Below, in pieces: positions 36,278-44,142 of a stretch of DNA of 64,000 nt. Numbering within the stretch: the first letter of the stretch is position 1; the number at the start of each line of letters is the position of its first letter. The notes below the pieces were generated by a model that saw only the letters and a list, made by a program, of their open reading frames with translations, had not been told where the DNA came from and ran no database searches. The DNA is taken from positions 496,001-560,000 of the forward strand of contig NZ_JANHOF010000004.1 of the NCBI RefSeq assembly GCF_024498075.1, read 5' to 3'. This DNA comes from Paenibacillus mendelii. GTDB taxonomy: Bacteria; Bacillota; Bacilli; Paenibacillales; Paenibacillaceae. Made by a program: the position numbers and the translations under genes.

Positions 36278-37200
36278 TGTATAGCGCTTGGTGCATCCCC
36301 GCTAAGCATATAGATCCGGCTTGTCCCTTCCAGCAACGCATCCTCTTCAATAATCCGCCCACCGATGAAGACATACGTATTCGGAGACAGCAATGGAATC
36401 TGCCGGTCAAATTCGAGCAGGAAGGGCCGTGCGTTCTCTAATCGCTCACTAGTCGAGAAGCTGAAGGTGAAGGCGGCCGGCTTCATTTGCCGCAAGCAGT
36501 CCATCAGACCTTTCTCCGAAGGCGACGTACCCAAATAAATGACTTTGTACCCTTGTTGAAGTGCGAAGAAGCCTAGAAACAGAATGCCTAGCTCATGGCG
36601 TTCTCCAGGCCCGCAAGCAGTGACAATGAGCGGACTGTCGTCGGACGGGTGGAATAGATTCCGAATAGACAGAATTTTATCACGGATGAAATGGCTGCCG
36701 AAGTGTTCCTGATATTCGGATATTTCACCGCGCTCCCAGCGCTCTCCAAGCTCCACCAGCGTAGGCTCCAGAATGCGCGTGAGCAGATGCTCTACGCGAT
36801 GCAGAGACAACAGCTGTTCATACAGCTTCTGCGCACCGCTTAAATCCACCTGCTCGAAGCATTCGATAAAGCGGGTAATCGGCTCTCTCCAATCGGTGTC
36901 CGGCATCCTTATGGCCTCACGGCCGCTTGTCCGCGGAGACCAGGATAATTCAGGGGTCGACGATACACGGCCGTCTTCTCTTTGCCGCTCCAGAACAGCC
37001 ATGCCAATCGGCACCCCTTCATCGACGCGCTGCTTCAGCCAGCCCAATGTCTCCACATCTGCATCCGTGTAGCCCCGGTAACCATTAGACATTCGATCGG
37101 GCTTAACCGCTTCGTACCGTTCCTCCCATTTTCGGATGAGCTGGGTGGACAGGCCCGTCCGCTTCGCCACTTCCTTGATGGTGAGCAACCGACCGGTCAT
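36244..37200 (-). CDS. MerR-type regulator with B12-binding domain, CarH/LitR-like photoreceptor candidate
   Basis: The 318-residue protein has a MerR DNA-binding domain (1-70; IKEVAKRTGLSTQLIRKWEERY), a four-helix cap domain (about 100-185) and a Rossmann B12 domain (about 188-315). W155, E165 and H166 form the Wx9EH motif that covers adenosylcobalamin in CarH; H202 in ERHELG is the expected lower axial ligand, 36 residues after H166 against 35 in Thermus CarH. CarH tetramers bind DNA in the dark and fall apart when light breaks the Co-C bond. Its ATG shares one base with the stop of the PHP gene upstream. No carotenoid or photolyase gene is nearby, so its target is unknown. Confidence 0.83.
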   Translation of the reverse strand: MTGRLLTIKEVAKRTGLSTQLIRKWEERYEAVKPDRMSNGYRGYTDADVETLGWLKQRVDEGVPIGMAVLERQREDGRVSSTPELSWSPRTSGREAIRMPDTDWREPITRFIECFEQVDLSGAQKLYEQLLSLHRVEHLLTRILEPTLVELGERWERGEISEYQEHFGSHFIRDKILSIRNLFHPSDDSPLIVTACGPGERHELGILFLGFFALQQGYKVIYLGTSPSEKGLMDCLRQMKPAAFTFSFSTSERLENARPFLLEFDRQIPLLSPNTYVFIGGRIIEEDALLEGTSRIYMLSGDAPSAIHKIASRLGDKP

Positions 37201-38051
37201 CAGCGCCCCCTCCGGGCCGGATTGAGCTGATTGAGCACAGACGCATCCACCGTTCTGCTTCCGATCGGTCCATGAAATATTTCTCCCTGACGTTCTCCAT
37301 GGAAATCCGAGCCCCCGGTGACGATCAGACCATATTGGTGAGCAAGTCGGCCGTAACGTGCTTCATCTTCTGCGGAGTGATCCGAATGAAACACTTCAAT
37401 GCCTTCCGCCCCGTGATGAATCATTTGTTCCACCAAAGCATCATCGCCGTACAAACCAGGATGGGCGATGACACTCGTCCCTCCCGCTTCACGGATCCAT
37501 TCGATAGCTTCGAAGGGATGAAGCCTTGGGGGATTCATGTAGGCCTGCCCGCCGGAAGCCAAATAACGGTCGAATGCTTCCTGCATCGAACCGACTGCAT
37601 CCTTAGCGAGAAGAACAGCAGCTATGTGTGGTCTCCCAATCGAACCGCTATCCTTGCCTTGACGAAGCGCTTCTTCAATGACCTCTTCCATCGAGATCGG
37701 AATGCCAAGGGAACGCAGCTTCTCTAAGATCATTTCGTTGCGTCGATCCCGAACCTCAAGGAGACTGGAGAGCTTTGCCCGCCATGCGTCGCTTTGCCAA
37801 TCGGTATAATAGCCAAGGACGTGAATATCGCTGCCGCCGGCTACAGTACTGATCTCCACTCCCGGCACAACGGAAATTCCAAGCCGCTGCCCTTCAATCA
37901 TCGCTTCTTCGATTCCGTCCACCGTGTCATGATCCGTAATCGCGACCGCAGCCAGACCTGCTGTTTTGGCTAGCCGAACGTTCTCCGAAGGGCGCTGCAA
38001 CCCATCGGAAGCCGTTGTATGCGTATGAAGATCCGCTAATTTCATAACCAT
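37200..38051 (-). CDS. PHP domain phosphoesterase (RNase AM / TrpH-like)
   Basis: A 283-residue PHP-domain protein. The metal motifs are DLHTHTTASDG at the N-terminus, ITDHDTVDG, HPGLYGDDA and the late TGGSDFHGE. Relatives (E. coli RNase AM, Chromobacterium enzyme) hydrolyse 3',5'-nucleoside bisphosphates and trim RNA 5' ends. The ATG at 38051 has AAGGA nine bases upstream and overlaps the lysR stop by 10 bases. It is translationally coupled to the carH-like gene downstream. Confidence 0.87.
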   Translation of the reverse strand: MVMKLADLHTHTTASDGLQRPSENVRLAKTAGLAAVAITDHDTVDGIEEAMIEGQRLGISVVPGVEISTVAGGSDIHVLGYYTDWQSDAWRAKLSSLLEVRDRRNEMILEKLRSLGIPISMEEVIEEALRQGKDSGSIGRPHIAAVLLAKDAVGSMQEAFDRYLASGGQAYMNPPRLHPFEAIEWIREAGGTSVIAHPGLYGDDALVEQMIHHGAEGIEVFHSDHSAEDEARYGRLAHQYGLIVTGGSDFHGERQGEIFHGPIGSRTVDASVLNQLNPARRGR

Positions 38052-38953
38052 TGGTGCAAGTCCTTCTCGCGGAGGAAAGTCAGGAAGGTTACTGCAGAAA
38101 TCGGCAGCAGCGCGGATTTCAGGTACATCGAATAAAATTGCCGCTTAAACTTAACGTCGGTCAACGGAATGGTACGTATCAGTCCGAGCGCAACCTCATG
38201 CTTGACCGAGGAAGCCGAAACGAATGAAATGCCCAAACCCGCTTCAACAGCTGATTTGACGGCCCCAGTGCTTCCAAGCTCCATGATGATATTCAAATCG
38301 GTCGGATCTATGTTCATTTGACGCAGCTGATCTTCCATCACAAGCCGTGTACCCGAGCCTTGCTCCCGTAGAACGATCTGGTACTTGAGCACGTCGGCGA
38401 GTTTAACATCCTCCGCATCTGCAAGCGGATGCGACTTGCCGACAATCAGCTTCAGCTCATCGCTCAGAACCGCTTCCATATGCATATCCGGATGGTTAAC
38501 AGGAGCCTCTATCAACCCGAAATTCAAATGATGGTTTAGAATATCGTCCATGATTTGCGCCGTGTTCATCACCTTCATGCTGATCGATATATGAGGGTAC
38601 TCCTGTCCGAACGGGCCAAGCAGCCGCGGAAGAATATATTCGCCAATCGTCAAGCTCGCACCAAGCTGCAGACGACCCTTGAGCTGCTTTGTGAATTTGG
38701 ACATTTGGGAATCCGTCTCGCGAATCAGATCAATGCTCCGTTGAGCGTACGGCATGAGTGCACGGCCTGCTTCCGTCAATTCAATCCGCTTGGTTGAACG
38801 TTGAAGCAGCTTCGTTCCAAAATAATCCTCAAGTGATTGCACCTGCATGGTGACGGCAGGCTGTGTCATATGAAGCGCACTGGCAGCGGCCGAGAAGCTT
38901 CCCTTTTCGGCAACGGTATAAAAAATATGAAGTTGATGGAAATTAAGTGCCAT
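38042..38953 (-). CDS. LysR family transcriptional regulator
   Basis: A 303-residue LysR-type regulator: winged-helix at residues 1-62 (FHQLHIFYTVAEKGSFSAAA, MTQPAVTMQVQSLE) and a periplasmic-binding-fold effector domain, with the conserved LREQGSGTR. The sequence style resembles the CysL/CbbR group, but the effector is unknown. The ATG at 38953 gives the standard N-terminus; other in-frame starts exist up to 39019. Its stop overlaps the PHP gene, so lysR-PHP-carH-like form one coupled operon. Confidence 0.88.
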   Translation of the reverse strand: MALNFHQLHIFYTVAEKGSFSAAASALHMTQPAVTMQVQSLEDYFGTKLLQRSTKRIELTEAGRALMPYAQRSIDLIRETDSQMSKFTKQLKGRLQLGASLTIGEYILPRLLGPFGQEYPHISISMKVMNTAQIMDDILNHHLNFGLIEAPVNHPDMHMEAVLSDELKLIVGKSHPLADAEDVKLADVLKYQIVLREQGSGTRLVMEDQLRQMNIDPTDLNIIMELGSTGAVKSAVEAGLGISFVSASSVKHEVALGLIRTIPLTDVKFKRQFYSMYLKSALLPISAVTFLTFLREKDLHQWL

Positions 38954-39093
38954 GCAAACGACCATCCTTTCTATGCCCATCATTATACAACAAACCTTGT
39001 ACAAAGTATTCACATCCACGCAAAAAAAGCATGTGCTCTGTTGAGCGCATGCAGATCTCGATGAACTATAACTTTCTGCTATAATCCCATTGC

Positions 39094-39531
39094 TTATTTC
39101 CTTTTTCTACTATTTTTAATTAAAGTCATCCTTCTGGAATGTCTTAACCATGAATAGTAGGACTTTAAGTCTCGAAGCTCGATCGTCTCGGACATTCGAC
39201 CTAGAAATGTGACTACGATCATCTTATGAAGCGGATTGCCGGCAATATCGGTTTCTTTCTCCAACGTTGCAAACTCAGCGACGAACACCAGATCGTCGTC
39301 AATTAAGTAAACGTCTTCCTCATTGCGGTAATAGGGCTCGATACGCCCCTGCTTCAAGCATTGCCACAAAAAGTCGGCAATATCATCATATCCGGTTTTC
39401 TCGCTCTCGACGCGATCGGCCCATCGGCTCTTGGCGTGGTTCGTGATGACAATATCTGCAACTTTCTTGTCGCCGAGAACGACGTGAAACGATTCGTAAG
39501 TCCCCCATCTTTCCGTGATTTTGTCTTTCAT
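39094..39531 (-). CDS. conserved-looking protein of unknown function
   Basis: A 145-residue soluble protein, not recognised. It has a motif TNHAKSRWADRV near residue 30, an acidic stretch (RNEEDVYLIDDDLVFVAEF) and a basic C-terminal tail (RHSRRMTLIKNSRKRK). The TNHAKxRWxxR element is superficially like the HAxxR(W/F)xER signature of small RelE-like or DUF4258 proteins, but a toxin role is not supported by any partner gene. GGGGAGGGG lies about 10 bases before ATG 39531. It has its own promoter and stands alone between lysR and ylbG. Confidence 0.7.
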   Translation of the reverse strand: MKDKITERWGTYESFHVVLGDKKVADIVITNHAKSRWADRVESEKTGYDDIADFLWQCLKQGRIEPYYRNEEDVYLIDDDLVFVAEFATLEKETDIAGNPLHKMIVVTFLGRMSETIELRDLKSYYSWLRHSRRMTLIKNSRKRK

Positions 39532-39588
39532 CCGATCCACCCCTCCCCAGGATGTAGGCCTAATTATCTATATTTTACATACGCTTTC

Positions 39589-39616
39589 ATTGTAGCATGC
39601 CTGTCCAAGAATTCAA
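39589..39616 (-). promoter_or_regulatory. promoter of the unknown 145-residue gene
   Basis: On the minus strand TTGAAT (39611-39616), a 16-nt spacer and TACAAT (39589-39594) with a TG element just before the -10 box. Confidence 0.65.
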
Positions 39617-39666
39617 TATAAAAATAAACTCACCCCAGTAATGCCGCTTACTGGATTATGGGGGTA

Positions 39667-39710
39667 TAAAAGAGGCTTCCGCCCCGGAACTGCCACCGGG
39701 TTGGAAGCCT
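39667..39710 (-). terminator. terminator of ylbF-ylbG
   Basis: On the minus strand an 8-base stem (39703-39710 with 39673-39680), with an inner CCCGG/CCGGG stem, followed by CTTTTAT. It lies six bases after the ylbG stop. Confidence 0.85.
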
Positions 39711-39715
39711 ACGGA

Positions 39716-39979
39716 TCACAAACTGTAAAACCGCGTTTTGTCAGGCACTCCCCGGGTGTACTCGGTTTTAATTTCGTTGCGATACGAGCGTTCTATTCTT
39801 TTGACGAACGGAAGCCGTTGAATGTTGCGCACGACTTCATCCGACCGGTCAGAATTCATGTACATGACTACATAATGCATCTTACGCGACATATAGTGAA
39901 CGGTTCCATATTTCTCTAATGAGCGGGCCGCTTTCAAATCGCTAACCCATATGATATATCCGATACGTTCTGAAAACAT
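39716..39979 (-). CDS. YlbG family protein (UPF0298)
   Basis: An 87-residue protein of the YlbG family: MFSERIGYIIWVSDLKAARS, the middle KMHYVVMYMN and the conserved basic ending (RIERSYRNEIKTEYTRG). Function is unknown. It follows ylbF by 23 bases, the same order as in B. subtilis. Confidence 0.9.
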   Translation of the reverse strand: MFSERIGYIIWVSDLKAARSLEKYGTVHYMSRKMHYVVMYMNSDRSDEVVRNIQRLPFVKRIERSYRNEIKTEYTRGVPDKTRFYSL

Positions 39980-40002
39980 CCTCTTCCCCCGCCTCTCCTA
40001 CG

Positions 40003-40509
40003 TTAACCGCAGCCTCCAGAACCGCAGCTGCACGAACCTCCGCTACCGCAGCTCCCGCCTTTGACAGGGGCATTGCCCGGTACTTTGATCGTCTCCGATA
40101 CGGAACCAGCAATTTGGCTCGCGACATCGAACAGCAGCGAGTCGACCGCTTCCTCTGCCAGCTTGTACCGGCTAACCGCTTCTATGGCGTCCAGCTCAGT
40201 CTGGATCGCTTTGACTTTATCCTTGGCTTCATTATAATCCGGATGGAATCTTCCGAATCGTTCCGTCTCGACGAACAATTCCTTCGCTTTCTCGAAACGC
40301 TTCACCACTTGCTGGATCTGTTTATCCTGCTCTACTACGGCTTTCCAATATGCATACTCGGCGACCTCTGTCGACCGGTTAATCATGTCGCCAAGCTCAT
40401 AAGCATCCAGGAGCAATGCGGCCATATCAAGTGTCTGGGTCCCGCCGCCACTAACGGACGATGTGCTCCAGGCAGCCGTCGTTTGCTCTTCGGTTGTTAC
40501 CGTTTGCAC
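40003..40509 (-). CDS. ricF: YlbF/RicF family regulator with cysteine-rich tail
   Basis: RicF (YlbF) acts with RicA (YmcA) and RicT (YaaT) as the Y-complex that binds two [4Fe-4S] clusters and stimulates mRNA maturation by RNase Y, and affects competence, biofilm and sporulation. The 168-residue product has the YlbF helical domain (about 30-140, with VETERFGRFHPDYNEAKDK) and a C-terminal tail GGSCGSGGSCSCGSGGCG with five cysteines. The GTG at 40509 has AAAGGAG eight bases upstream; an in-frame GTG three codons earlier overlaps that site. ylbG follows. Confidence 0.88.
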   Translation of the reverse strand: MQTVTTEEQTTAAWSTSSVSGGGTQTLDMAALLLDAYELGDMINRSTEVAEYAYWKAVVEQDKQIQQVVKRFEKAKELFVETERFGRFHPDYNEAKDKVKAIQTELDAIEAVSRYKLAEEAVDSLLFDVASQIAGSVSETIKVPGNAPVKGGSCGSGGSCSCGSGGCG

Positions 40510-40603
40510 TGCACCCACTCCTTTAATTATAATCGCCCTGAGGCTTATTCGTAATCATACCATAGGAGGGATAGAAAAAGGTAGAGTCTCCAAAGTATCT
40601 TTG

Positions 40604-42241
40604 TTAGTGCAGCTTAGGGATGACCAGCATCATTTCATCCCACATATCTGGTTTCAGCTTGACCGGTTCCGCTCCGCAATTCTTCAGGAGCCGTCCGGAA
40701 ACCGCCCAATCCCCCATTCCGTCCACCAGCTCATCAGGTACGAAAGGAATGATGGTTCCCATCACACTTAGATTAACCGGTACTCGCCAATTTAACGCAC
40801 GTTCCATCAGCTCCCTGCGCGTGGATTTATGGTAGGCCCGCATTTGACTGCGCCACACAAGCGGCACTTCATCCAGCCCTTGAAAAAGCGATTCCACCGT
40901 AGGCAATTCCATTAATCGATCGAGATGGTCCGTCTTGGTGGGATCAGTGAACAAAGGATCCAGCGCAAGCTGATGCCCGCTCTCCGCCCCTGAGGATATA
41001 GATTCGGGTAACGCTGCAGCGGCAGGTCCGGCTTGAGCCCAGCCTTCCATCGCGAACTGCACCGTATCCGGAAGCGGCTCTCCGGAGGCGTATTCAAGAA
41101 AGGCTGCGAGCTCCTCATACTGGCTTCCCCTCTCGCATGCAGCAGCAATGCTCTTAGCGTTCAGCCGGTAGATGGTCATCACATCACTTTGGACGCGCTC
41201 CGCCATCATCTCCAGCTGCCAACGGACCGCAGTCGAAGCAAGCGGCGGAACAAAGACCTCGCAGTCAGGCGTAACGCGGATCGGCTCTGAGATTGTATGC
41301 CCGGCTTCAGCTTGCTCCATGGCTGTTGATCCGTAAAGCCAACGGCAAGCCCGCTCGCCATGATGGGTCGCAGCTTCCTCCATCCAGCCTAATTGCATCA
41401 TGAGACGACACCAAGCCCTAACCGGCGTTTCCTGGCGAGATCCATCTGGAACCCCATGCATCCGAGTTTCCAGCACATGGTCAAGATCATCCAGCCGGTA
41501 CCACTTGAATGGTTCTAAACGGCTCACAAGTGCGGCAGCATCTGCACTGTAGGAAGTACGCACCGCGTAGAGATCTCTCCACATTCGAATAAGCCCCGCC
41601 TCCCTCTCGCGTACCGGCAGTTCCATCCATCCCGCGAATGCTTCCTCATGAAGGGCGAGCTTTTTCTCATGTTTAACGAAAATATTTAACCGGGCCGCCA
41701 TATCCAGCATCACGGCGACCTTGAAAGGATAGCCGTCCATTTCCGGTGGAAATGACAAAAAGGCTGCAGCCTCGTTTCCTAAGAAAAGATGCTGCGAGCA
41801 TTTTTCAATCGTCCGTTTGGTGAGAATTCCCTTCGTTGTCAGCTTCATCCCGGTCTTTACCAGCTCCGCTGCAGCATGCAGGAGTTGAAGACCAAGCGGC
41901 GGGCATGGCGTATGCTCGTCCATGTACATGATATCAGCCTGCTCCACAGGCTCTGGCATCTTCGGAAACAAAACAGGGTGCCAACGGAAATACACCTCAG
42001 GGGGGACGCAGTACAGCTTCTCTCCCCACCCCCTGCGGACAGCGATGAGAAGCTCCGCTTTCCTAAGCTCCAAGAGCGCTACCCGGTATTCGGCTCCGGA
42101 ATAGGCTGGTTGACCAACCCGCAGAAGCTGTTCCTCTTGAAAAGGCAGAGAGCCGAAGCGGCGCATCGCCACTGCCAGCGCATGCGTCGCCCTCGCGGAT
42201 AACGATTCCATCGGACTAGAGCTCGAATGGTCATTCTGCAT
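40604..42241 (-). CDS. helicase-associated protein, XPB/Ssl2 N-terminal-like
   Basis: A 545-residue protein paired with an XPB helicase. The segment from about residue 320 to 405 (VTPDCEVFVPP, then AVRWQLEMMAERVQSD, then YRLNAKSIAAACERG, ending GEPLPDTVQFAMEGWA) matches the 'helicase XPB/Ssl2 N-terminal' domain style of actinobacterial helicase-associated proteins. The N-terminal part looks like winged-helix repeats (ALLELRKAELLIAVRRGWGEKLYCVP). No helicase motif or nuclease motif is visible. The ATG at 42241 shares a base with the XPB stop (TGATG). A role as loading or damage-recognition partner is inferred from this coupling. Confidence 0.72.
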   Translation of the reverse strand: MQNDHSSSSPMESLSARATHALAVAMRRFGSLPFQEEQLLRVGQPAYSGAEYRVALLELRKAELLIAVRRGWGEKLYCVPPEVYFRWHPVLFPKMPEPVEQADIMYMDEHTPCPPLGLQLLHAAAELVKTGMKLTTKGILTKRTIEKCSQHLFLGNEAAAFLSFPPEMDGYPFKVAVMLDMAARLNIFVKHEKKLALHEEAFAGWMELPVREREAGLIRMWRDLYAVRTSYSADAAALVSRLEPFKWYRLDDLDHVLETRMHGVPDGSRQETPVRAWCRLMMQLGWMEEAATHHGERACRWLYGSTAMEQAEAGHTISEPIRVTPDCEVFVPPLASTAVRWQLEMMAERVQSDVMTIYRLNAKSIAAACERGSQYEELAAFLEYASGEPLPDTVQFAMEGWAQAGPAAAALPESISSGAESGHQLALDPLFTDPTKTDHLDRLMELPTVESLFQGLDEVPLVWRSQMRAYHKSTRRELMERALNWRVPVNLSVMGTIIPFVPDELVDGMGDWAVSGRLLKNCGAEPVKLKPDMWDEMMLVIPKLH

Positions 42242-43983
42242 CAAGGCGAACCCGCCTCCTTATAAAGCTCGTTAAGCGGCAGCTCGGCTTCATCGCCACG
42301 GTCGATCCCGGGCCGCCAATTCATGACCTTGTACCGGTATCCTTGTTCAAGCAGAAACAGCTGGCGCCTTCGGGCATATTCCGTTTCTTTCGTTCCCTCG
42401 GTAACAAGGGTATAGAACCATGCTGAATTGTCGTCCTTCTTCGGTCTGAGAATGCGTCCGATCCGCTGGGCCTCCTCCTGCCTTGAGCCGAAGCTGCCCG
42501 ATACTTGGATGGCTACCGCCGCATCAGGAAGATCTACAGCAAAGTTGGCTACCTTGGAGACGACAAGAACGGGAATCTCGCCGGCTTTGAAGGACGCGTA
42601 CAGCCGCTCGCGTTCCTGATGCGGCATTTCCCCCGTCATGAGCGGGGCTTGGAGACGCTGAGCAATCTTATGCAGCTGCTGCAAATATTGACCGATCACC
42701 AGAGCCGGCTTTCCTTGATGCTTCTCCAGCAGCGTCTTCACCGCATCGATCTTGGCGGTATTCTCCGATGCGATCCGGGACTTGGCCGCGGCTGCCGCAC
42801 CTGCATATTTGTCCCGATCCGTCTTATGCAGCGGGATTCGGATTTCCGTACATTCAACCGTTGCAATCCAATGACGTGCTTCAAGGGTTTTCCACGGCAG
42901 ATCGAACCGCTTCGGACCAATAAGGGAAAACACATCCGCTTCACGGCCATCTTCTCTGACGAGAGTAGCCGTTAATCCCAGTCTTCTGGTCGCCTGCAGC
43001 TCGGCGGTCATACGAAACACCGGGGCAGGCAGGAGATGCACTTCATCATAAATGATTAATCCCCAGTTCCGTTCCGAGAACAGCTTCATATGGGCGTATT
43101 CATCGTCTTTATGCCTTCTGTTCGTTAAGATTTGGTACGTTGCAATCGTTACAGGCCTAACCTGCTTCGAATTTCCCGCATATTCGCCGATGAATGACTC
43201 CGTTAAGGTCGTCTTATCCATGAGCTCGCGCTTCCATTGCTTCACCGACGTTACATTGGAGGTTAATATCAAGGTATCGCAGCCCAGTCTGGCCAGGGTG
43301 GCAATTCCGATAACGGTCTTGCCCGCTCCACATGGCAGGACCAGAACCCCGCTGCCGCCATCCATCCGGTCTTCGCAATAAAACATATCTACGGCTCGTT
43401 TCTGATAGTCGCGCAGTTGAAACGGCTGCTCGGATATGGCCTGCTCGCGCAGTCTGACCTGAAGCGCTTCCCCCGCCCGATAACCGGCCAGATCAATAAC
43501 CGGATAGCCCATTCGGGTCAGCTCCTGCTTGAGCATACCGCGATCCTCCGGCTTGGCGAGACGCGCATCCGGTTCATGATTGGGAGAGGGAAGCAGCATC
43601 GCCTTCAGCTCTGGCTGATCAGACAGCTGCTCTAGCAGTTCCGCTTCCCCATACAGCATCAGAGACCCGTCCTCCGAACGCTCCAGACGCAGCTTGCCAT
43701 AGCGCTCCATCATCGTCCGGATCCGGCCCGTTACTTTCAGCGGCAGCTCGTAGCTGCTGTACCTCGCAAGTGAATCGATGATATCGTTTGCGGACAATCC
43801 CGAAACCGCCGCATTCCAAAGCGACAGAGGAGTAATCCGATAGGTGTGCAGATGACCGGGTCTCTTCGTCAAATCGGCAAATTGGGCAAGCTGCTCACGC
43901 GCAGCTTCCGCCTCAATGTGACGGTCATCAAGCAAGACCGTGGAATCGGCTTGTACGATTAAAGGGTGATCTTCCCTGATCAT
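42241..43983 (-). CDS. XPB-type DNA repair helicase
   Basis: A 580-residue SF2 helicase of the XPB/Ssl2 family. It has the damage-recognition-like N-terminal part (about 1-180), Walker A PCGAGKT at 217-223, the DEVH box at 313-316, the XPB-specific RED motif (VREDGRE, 343-345) and the C-terminal helicase half with RQEEAQRIGRILRPK. Archaeal and eukaryotic XPB open DNA in repair and transcription; the bacterial role is poorly known. It overlaps its partner gene downstream. The ATG is preceded by GAGGAG at about 12 nt. Upstream lies a structured segment (44009-44112). Confidence 0.9.
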   Translation of the reverse strand: MIREDHPLIVQADSTVLLDDRHIEAEAAREQLAQFADLTKRPGHLHTYRITPLSLWNAAVSGLSANDIIDSLARYSSYELPLKVTGRIRTMMERYGKLRLERSEDGSLMLYGEAELLEQLSDQPELKAMLLPSPNHEPDARLAKPEDRGMLKQELTRMGYPVIDLAGYRAGEALQVRLREQAISEQPFQLRDYQKRAVDMFYCEDRMDGGSGVLVLPCGAGKTVIGIATLARLGCDTLILTSNVTSVKQWKRELMDKTTLTESFIGEYAGNSKQVRPVTIATYQILTNRRHKDDEYAHMKLFSERNWGLIIYDEVHLLPAPVFRMTAELQATRRLGLTATLVREDGREADVFSLIGPKRFDLPWKTLEARHWIATVECTEIRIPLHKTDRDKYAGAAAAAKSRIASENTAKIDAVKTLLEKHQGKPALVIGQYLQQLHKIAQRLQAPLMTGEMPHQERERLYASFKAGEIPVLVVSKVANFAVDLPDAAVAIQVSGSFGSRQEEAQRIGRILRPKKDDNSAWFYTLVTEGTKETEYARRRQLFLLEQGYRYKVMNWRPGIDRGDEAELPLNELYKEAGSP

Positions 43984-44008
43984 GGCTATATTCCGCTCCT
44001 CACTGATC

Positions 44009-44112
44009 GTCTAGAAGGCCGGTGAACTATGTCAAATTTGGCACTGGTTATTCTTATCATCACCGGGCTCTCGGTAACTGCTGGAAAATGCTGCAGTTTA
44101 CGTCTTCTAGAC
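44009..44112 (-). repeat. nested inverted repeats upstream of the XPB gene
   Basis: Three nested or side-by-side inverted repeats are seen: outer arms of 9 bases (44009-44017 and 44104-44112), an inner pair of 7 bases (44019-44025 and 44060-44066), and a second inner pair of 8 bases with one bulge (44074-44081 and 44093-44101). Together they would fold as a three-way junction. No T-box or terminator tail is present. A TTGACA lies inside on the minus strand at about 44028-44033, so it may also contain a promoter. Confidence 0.6.
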
Positions 44113-44142
44113 AGTATGAAGGATTCGGAGCCATTTTATTCT

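Noticed and set aside
39630..39660. A small hairpin between ylbG and the unknown gene
   Set aside because: A terminator already sits directly after ylbG, and the T run after this hairpin is weak and distant, so I do not call a second one.
40604..43983. XPB pair as an anti-phage defence island
   Set aside because: No other defence-type gene, recombinase or mobile element flanks it; neighbours are housekeeping genes, so a repair role is simpler.
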